From: Terriglobales bacterium
Lineage (GTDB): Bacteria; Acidobacteriota; Terriglobia; Terriglobales; Acidobacteriaceae
Direction: 5' to 3'
Length of the DNA: 64,000 bases
Assembly (NCBI GenBank): GCA_035561515.1
Contig: DATMXP010000027.1
Location: 1 to 64,000 of the forward strand
Numbering within the stretch: the stretch's first letter is position 1; each line of letters opens with the position of its first letter. The notes below the pieces were generated by a model, which was not told where the DNA came from, searched no databases, and saw only the letters and a list, made by a program, of their open reading frames with translations. Positions 60,701 through 64,000 of the stretch are shown here, piece by piece. The position numbers and the translations under genes are program-made.

Positions 60701-61381
60701 GGCACTACCGTTTACTCTTTCGATCTGGATTCCAACTACGGTCCTCTGGCGTTCGATCACACCCACATCTTCAACCTTGCCTATGTGCTCGACACCCCGA
60801 AGGTAGCGACGTCGAATCCTGTTCTCAATGCGGTACTCAATGGATGGGAACTCTCTGGTGTTACGCAGTTCCAGAGTGGCGTGCCGCTACAGCCGAACAC
60901 GGCCGGAACCTTTAACGTTTCGTTCTCCGGTGACCGCATCGGCAATACCTTCATTCTCGGCACCGATGCCACTCCGCTGTTGCCGGTCTTGACCTGCGAC
61001 CCGCGGCAAGGGCTCAGCAATGGCCAGTACTTCAACCCGAGTTGCTTCACCGGTCCGCAGCAGGGCCAGGTGGGCAACTTCATTTGGCCGTACATCAAGG
61101 GTCCCGCATACTTCAACAACGACCTTTCGGTGTACAAGAACTTCAAGATCAGCGAAAGCAAGTCTCTGCAGTTCCGCGTCAATGCGTTCAACTTCTTGAA
61201 CCGTGCATTGCCGCAGTTCAGCAGCGATGATCTGAAGTTGGTGCTGGTCGGAGACCGTACCGTGGATGGCAACATGAACGCGCCTATCACGTACACGCAG
61301 ACGAATAGGAACTTCACCGGCAGGGCTACCCAGTCGGTGGGTCGTCGCATGATGGAACTTGGAATCAAGTTCGAGTTCTAG
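57701..61381 (+). CDS. Oar-like TonB-dependent receptor of the glycan locus
   Basis: The product has 1226 residues. ATG 57701 is chosen because GGAGG lies five bases upstream. A signal peptide (VLLTALLLIIAATSTNVFAQ) is followed by a carboxypeptidase-regulatory-like domain (SGTLSGTVLDNSGAVVANA, SAKVTAQGFAPIQYDN), a plug domain (GRNGAELIRLMPGMG, QTQEVTLLNSAYGAEFAKGP) and a long barrel that ends GIKFEF with the terminal Phe. It is about 200 residues longer than the other receptor in the window. No SusD homologue accompanies it. Two operator copies in its upstream region connect it to the GH29/GH116/GH42/GH31/GH2 set, so it is the likely importer for the oligosaccharides they act on. Confidence 0.92.
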   Translation: MKRLEPAGCAVRHPGGLWKFVLLTALLLIIAATSTNVFAQVASGTLSGTVLDNSGAVVANATIVLTNDASHVTRDTTSNSVGFFNFSAIPPGTYSAKVTAQGFAPIQYDNLVFSQGEHRSLPNVKLRPAGKEETVEVITSADQVPVETGEGRLTLNETMVTEIAITGRNGAELIRLMPGMGMNNGLSNKQWNSELTSTGNGPLGQFSANGTAPYGGMTMTSDGANIVDPGNQGSQISNINQDQTQEVTLLNSAYGAEFAKGPVVFQAYSKSGGKNFHGSGYLYARHDSMNAEDSYLKQSKQPKPKESYYYPGGTLSGPVIIPGTDINKNRDRLFFFVGYEYMKQSPSGTLLQTVVPTEAMRRGDFSGTNVLNGDSGKLPCDRTGWPTDSGWCSNTPAGMSVQNGMIPQALWDPNGVALMSLMPLPNQDPAAHNGYNYAYLNQPPLNRWELRTKIDFVINNNHRLSGTWTKQNEKDINNIGIWWWPSSTIPYPTSLPAQVGSNSLSVNLTSTFGPTMTNEFVFAWSKFVNPLRPSNPEAIDPSKVGFTAKGAFTPNIAPQIPNIVNWSCGNAGNNSGCFPNIYGPGFSSDFYNGAFGAAKQTPSFANNLTKVIGSHTMKFGGYWDMATNHQASGYGSWAQGMYDFDWWHNNSTYNPIADLLIGHPASYTQVSNVPTYNTRFHQYSLYAQDQWKVNRRLSLTYGLRLDHEGQWYAINDHPGFAVWDEASYSNSSTASPFSGMKWNAIDSSIPKSGFTSPVFTPAPRVGAAFDVFGNGQTVLRGGFGIYYWQFSYNDISVAAAQGMGIKNVSTGELSSLAEAANYSPGAASAFNGNQYLLKRGDDATPHTQSWNVTISQQMPLKSLLEVTYSGNRSRDMLLTGNGDQRVFFSNINKVPLGAFFGPNPVTGITYVESGDSCGAWCGVATGNVPDGNGSGQRGDYRPYRNYGQALNLVSHGSYSNYHSLQLSWRKQAGLAKFTTNYTFSKTLGIRDGQTNNGNGNGTTVYSFDLDSNYGPLAFDHTHIFNLAYVLDTPKVATSNPVLNAVLNGWELSGVTQFQSGVPLQPNTAGTFNVSFSGDRIGNTFILGTDATPLLPVLTCDPRQGLSNGQYFNPSCFTGPQQGQVGNFIWPYIKGPAYFNNDLSVYKNFKISESKSLQFRVNAFNFLNRALPQFSSDDLKLVLVGDRTVDGNMNAPITYTQTNRNFTGRATQSVGRRMMELGIKFEF

Positions 61382-61444
61382 AACAGAGAGCGGGATACGG
61401 CTACACGGCCGGTCCCGCATCGCATGCAAGCCCCTGTAACGCAT

Positions 61445-61475
61445 TAGGTCCGGCGTAACCGCCGGACCTATTTTT
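61445..61475 (+). terminator. Strong intrinsic terminator after the TonB receptor gene
   Basis: TAGGTCCGGCG (61445-61455) and CGCCGGACCTA (61460-61470) form an 11-base-pair stem with a TAAC loop, followed by TTTTTC. It separates the receptor from the GH3 gene. Confidence 0.9.
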
Positions 61476-61504
61476 CTTCAGCCATTCACTCGAGAGGCAG
61501 CTTC

Positions 61505-63676
61505 ATGGCACTCACCAATATCCGCAATCTTGCCATCATCACCTTGATTCTTGCTGTCTTGCCGGCAACGGCACAATTCAAATACACGTTCCAGGATCCC
61601 GCGCTCCCTGTCGAACAGCGCATCACCAACCTCCTCCAGACTATGACCTTGGACGAGAAAATCTCCTGCCTTGGCACCTCGCCCGATGTACCGCGACTGG
61701 GCATCCGCGGCGCGGGTCATGTCGAAGGACTTCATGGTCTCGCCATGGGAGGTCCTGGCGGATGGGGTCGTCCCTCCGTTGTACCTACGACGCAATTCCC
61801 GCAAGCCGTGGGCCTGGGTGAGACCTGGGATCCCGAGTTGATCCGGCAAGTCGCGGCCGCTGAAGGCTACGAGACCAGATTCATGTTTCAGAGCCCAAAG
61901 TACCATCGCGGCGGGCTTGTTGTGCGAGCGCCCAACGCCGACCTGGCGCGCGACATTCGCTGGGGGCGCACCGAAGAATCCTACGGCGAGGACGCATTCT
62001 TCAACGGAACCATGGTCGTTGCGTTTGCAAAGGGACTTCAGGGCGATCATCCCCGCTACTGGCAGGCTGCTTCCCTGATGAAGCATTTTCTTGCGAACAG
62101 TAACGAAGACACTCGCACTCACTCTTCTTCCGACTTCGACGAACGCCTCTTCCGCGAGTACTACTCCGTGCCATTCCGGCGCGGGATTCAAGAGGGCGGC
62201 TCGCGGGCGTTTATGGCGTCGTACAACGCCTACAATGGCACCCCCATGGAGGTGAACCCCATTCTGAAGCAGGTTACAGTCGCCGAATGGGGAAATGACG
62301 GCATTATCTGCACCGATGGCGGAGCGATGACTCTGCTGGTTACCGACCATAAGCGGTATCGTACTTTTGCCGAAGCTGCGGCGGAGTCGATCAAGGCCGG
62401 CATCAATCAGTTTCTCGACCGGTACAACGCGCCGGTTCGAGAGGCGGTATCAAAGGGACTGCTGACCGAGAAAGACATCGACGCCGCTCTGCGTGGTGTC
62501 TTCCGAGTCATGATCCGTCTCGGACAACTCGACCCACCCGACATGGTCCCATACTCGAAAATTAAAGACGGCCCCGATCCCTGGACCTCGGACGAGCACA
62601 AGCAACTCGCCCGGCTCGTCACCCAGAAATCCATCGTCTTGCTGAAGAACGAGGCGAGCGCTCTTCCGCTCCATCAAAAGGAAATCAAGTCCATCGCCGT
62701 GATCGGCCCCTACGCCGATCAGGTCCTACTCGACTGGTATTCGGGTACTCCGCCCTACACCGTCAGCCCACTCGAAGGCATACGCCGCCGCGCCGGCAAC
62801 AGCGTCAAGGTGCAATTTGTTCGCACCAACGAGGAAGAAGCTGCGCGAGCTGCAAAGAATGCCGACGTCGCCATTGTGATCGTGGGGAATCATCCCGAGT
62901 GTGACGCGGGATGGGCGAAGTGCCCCGTGCCCAGCAACGGTAAGGAGGCGGTCGACCGCCGCTCGATTGACCTCGAGCAGGAGCAACTGGTCCGCACAGT
63001 TTTCGCCGCGAACAAGCGTACGGTAATGGTGCTCCTCTCCAGTTTCCCGTATGCCATTAACTGGAGCGAGGAACACATTCCCGCGATCGTGCACGTCACG
63101 CACAACAGCCAGGAACTCGGCAACGCGCTCGCCGATGTTCTCTTCGGCGACGTCAACCCCGGTGGGCATCTCGTGCACACCTGGCCCACCAGTCAACTGC
63201 AATTGCCACCTCTGATGGACTACGACATCCGCCATGGGCGCACCTACATGTACTTCGGTGGCAACCCGCTATATCCCTTCGGCTATGGTCTGAGCTACAC
63301 CACCTTCGAATTTGGCCAATTGAAAACCAAATCGAGCGCGGTTTCCCCGGCTTCTTCTTTCATCGCCTCGGTTTCTTTGAAGAACACCGGGCCGATTAGT
63401 GGCGACGAGGTCGTGCAGATATACGCAACCTATCCCAGTTCGAAAGTGAGCCGCCCGTTCAAACAATTAGTCGGATTCAAGAGGGTAACGCTCAAGCCCG
63501 GAGAAGTACGTAACGTCGAAATATCTGTCCCGGCCTCGGTCCTCTCCTACTGGGACGTTGCGCAGCACGCATTCGTCACGGATGAAGGTCGTGTTCTGCT
63601 TCATGTCGGCAATTCGTCGGCGAATTGGAGCAGCAAGGCGGAAATTCGGGTTGAAGGCGGTAAAATCCCGAATTGA
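61505..63676 (+). CDS. Exported GH3 beta-glycosidase
   Basis: The 723-residue protein has a signal peptide (LAIITLILAVLPATAQ). Three domains are visible: the GH3 barrel (VEGLHGLAMGG, KHFLANSNEDTRTHSSS, nucleophile Asp in GIICTDGGAMTLL), the alpha/beta sandwich (SIAVIGPYADQVLLDWYSG, VIVGNHPECDAG) and a C-terminal fibronectin-type domain (PFKQLVGFKRVTLKPGE). Bacterial homologues are beta-glucosidases or beta-xylosidases that finish oligosaccharides made by endo-enzymes. GAGG lies seven bases before the ATG. No operator copy was found in its upstream region, which lies directly behind the receptor's terminator, so its promoter is not obvious. Confidence 0.93.
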   Translation: MALTNIRNLAIITLILAVLPATAQFKYTFQDPALPVEQRITNLLQTMTLDEKISCLGTSPDVPRLGIRGAGHVEGLHGLAMGGPGGWGRPSVVPTTQFPQAVGLGETWDPELIRQVAAAEGYETRFMFQSPKYHRGGLVVRAPNADLARDIRWGRTEESYGEDAFFNGTMVVAFAKGLQGDHPRYWQAASLMKHFLANSNEDTRTHSSSDFDERLFREYYSVPFRRGIQEGGSRAFMASYNAYNGTPMEVNPILKQVTVAEWGNDGIICTDGGAMTLLVTDHKRYRTFAEAAAESIKAGINQFLDRYNAPVREAVSKGLLTEKDIDAALRGVFRVMIRLGQLDPPDMVPYSKIKDGPDPWTSDEHKQLARLVTQKSIVLLKNEASALPLHQKEIKSIAVIGPYADQVLLDWYSGTPPYTVSPLEGIRRRAGNSVKVQFVRTNEEEAARAAKNADVAIVIVGNHPECDAGWAKCPVPSNGKEAVDRRSIDLEQEQLVRTVFAANKRTVMVLLSSFPYAINWSEEHIPAIVHVTHNSQELGNALADVLFGDVNPGGHLVHTWPTSQLQLPPLMDYDIRHGRTYMYFGGNPLYPFGYGLSYTTFEFGQLKTKSSAVSPASSFIASVSLKNTGPISGDEVVQIYATYPSSKVSRPFKQLVGFKRVTLKPGEVRNVEISVPASVLSYWDVAQHAFVTDEGRVLLHVGNSSANWSSKAEIRVEGGKIPN

Positions 63677-63752
63677 TTCCGTCGGCTTCATCATTTTAAT
63701 GCTCTTCAATTGCAGCCATGCGTTCTAACCATCATTCATTCGGAGCGATACT

Positions 63753-64000
63753 TTGCAGAACTTCAATCGTCGTGACTTCCTGAAAATCTCCGCCGTCGCA
63801 ACGGCAAGCGCGTCGTTGCCTCACGCCGTTTCGGCCCTTGCGTCAGATTCTCCTTCCGGTAACGTGTCGGTCTGGACCACCGCTGGCTCGCAAAAACATG
63901 CGAAACTGCCTTCTCTCGAATGGAAGAAGCTGGACAAAAGAGCAACGAATCTGATCACTGTCGATCCGGCTGAGCAGTACCAACAAGTGCTTGGATTTGG
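63753..64000 (+). CDS. GH30-like glycosidase, exported by Tat (partial, 3' end outside window)
   Basis: The frame begins at TTG 63753, with CGGAG seven bases upstream; no ATG in frame is available nearby. Only 82 residues are in the window. A twin-arginine signal (NRRDFLKISAVATASASLP) is followed by a linker and the start of the catalytic domain VDPAEQYQQVLGFG. This is the conserved first strand of GH30 enzymes (VDP-x-YQ-x-GFGGA), the family of glucosylceramidase and beta-xylanase or beta-1,6-glucanase. The substrate cannot be told from the fragment. It follows GH3 on the same strand after 76 bases and extends the glycan locus beyond the window. Confidence 0.75.
   Translation, partial: MQNFNRRDFLKISAVATASASLPHAVSALASDSPSGNVSVWTTAGSQKHAKLPSLEWKKLDKRATNLITVDPAEQYQQVLGF

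Noticed and set aside
61478..62350. Minus-strand open frame of 290 codons in the GH3 gene
   Set aside because: Antisense to the GH3 barrel including its nucleophile region; no supporting features.
1..64000. tRNA, rRNA, insertion sequence, prophage, toxin-antitoxin or CRISPR content
   Set aside because: I looked for transposase-like frames, cloverleaf-like sequences, spaced direct repeats and phage genes and saw none; a tRNA or small-RNA search tool could still find something missed by eye.

Overview
The window looks like a chromosomal segment of an Acidobacteriota soil bacterium, probably class Terriglobia. The inference rests on GC-rich coding, long Oar-like TonB-dependent receptors that begin with a carboxypeptidase-regulatory-like domain and have no SusD partner, a winged-helix/TPR regulator, DUF3455 and DUF4185 proteins, and a dense set of secreted glycoside hydrolases (GHs). 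I see no rRNA, tRNA, insertion sequence, prophage or CRISPR array. Genes are tightly packed, and only one non-coding stretch exceeds 300 bases (57265-57700).

Bases 1-10.6 kb: the tail of an Ig-like surface protein, then a GAF-GAF-AAA-Fis sigma-54 activator, then an operon for a STAS protein, a degenerate sigma-factor-like protein and a complete tripartite RND efflux pump (lipoprotein adaptor, inner-membrane transporter, outer-membrane factor). A GG-N10-GC sigma-54 promoter lies in front of the STAS gene, so activator and pump look like one regulatory cassette. A tandem universal stress protein follows. Bases 10.6-16.3 kb: an MddA-like methyltransferase, two small exported proteins (one DUF3455), a winged-helix/TPR regulator and an exported DUF4185-like protein.

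Bases 16.3-37.6 kb form a sugar-catabolic region. Nine minus-strand genes (28426 back to 16334), most of them overlapping or less than 30 bases apart, encode a sugar lactonase, an enolase-superfamily sugar-acid dehydratase, a GH38 alpha-mannosidase, two SDR dehydrogenases, a mutarotase-like protein, a RhaT-type symporter, a ROK kinase and a mannose-6-phosphate isomerase fused to a kinase-like domain. Divergently transcribed are a FAH-family hydrolase, a FadR-type GntR regulator, a TonB receptor, a second GH38, a HIT protein and an esterase. Two SDRs, lactonase, dehydratase and FAH hydrolase match, step for step, the non-phosphorylative L-fucose/L-rhamnose route to pyruvate and lactate. A TTGT-N3-ACAA operator lies in the divergent promoter and a near copy lies at the regulator's own start.

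Bases 37.6-64 kb: a TPR protein and a PAP2 phosphatase, then a glycan-degradation locus with GH29 alpha-L-fucosidase, GH116, GH42, GH31, FucP-type symporter, LacI regulator, sialate O-acetylesterase-family esterase, GH5, ROK kinase, GH2 beta-mannosidase, TonB receptor, GH3 and the start of a GH30. A 14-bp palindrome, TGATATCGATATCA and variants, occurs in four divergent promoter regions of this locus (two copies before the TonB receptor) and is the likely operator of the local LacI protein. The enzyme set fits removal of fucose, galactose, xylose/glucose, mannose and acetyl groups from a branched glycan such as fucosylated xyloglucan or an N-glycan-like polymer. The released fucose and mannose would feed the 16-37 kb region.
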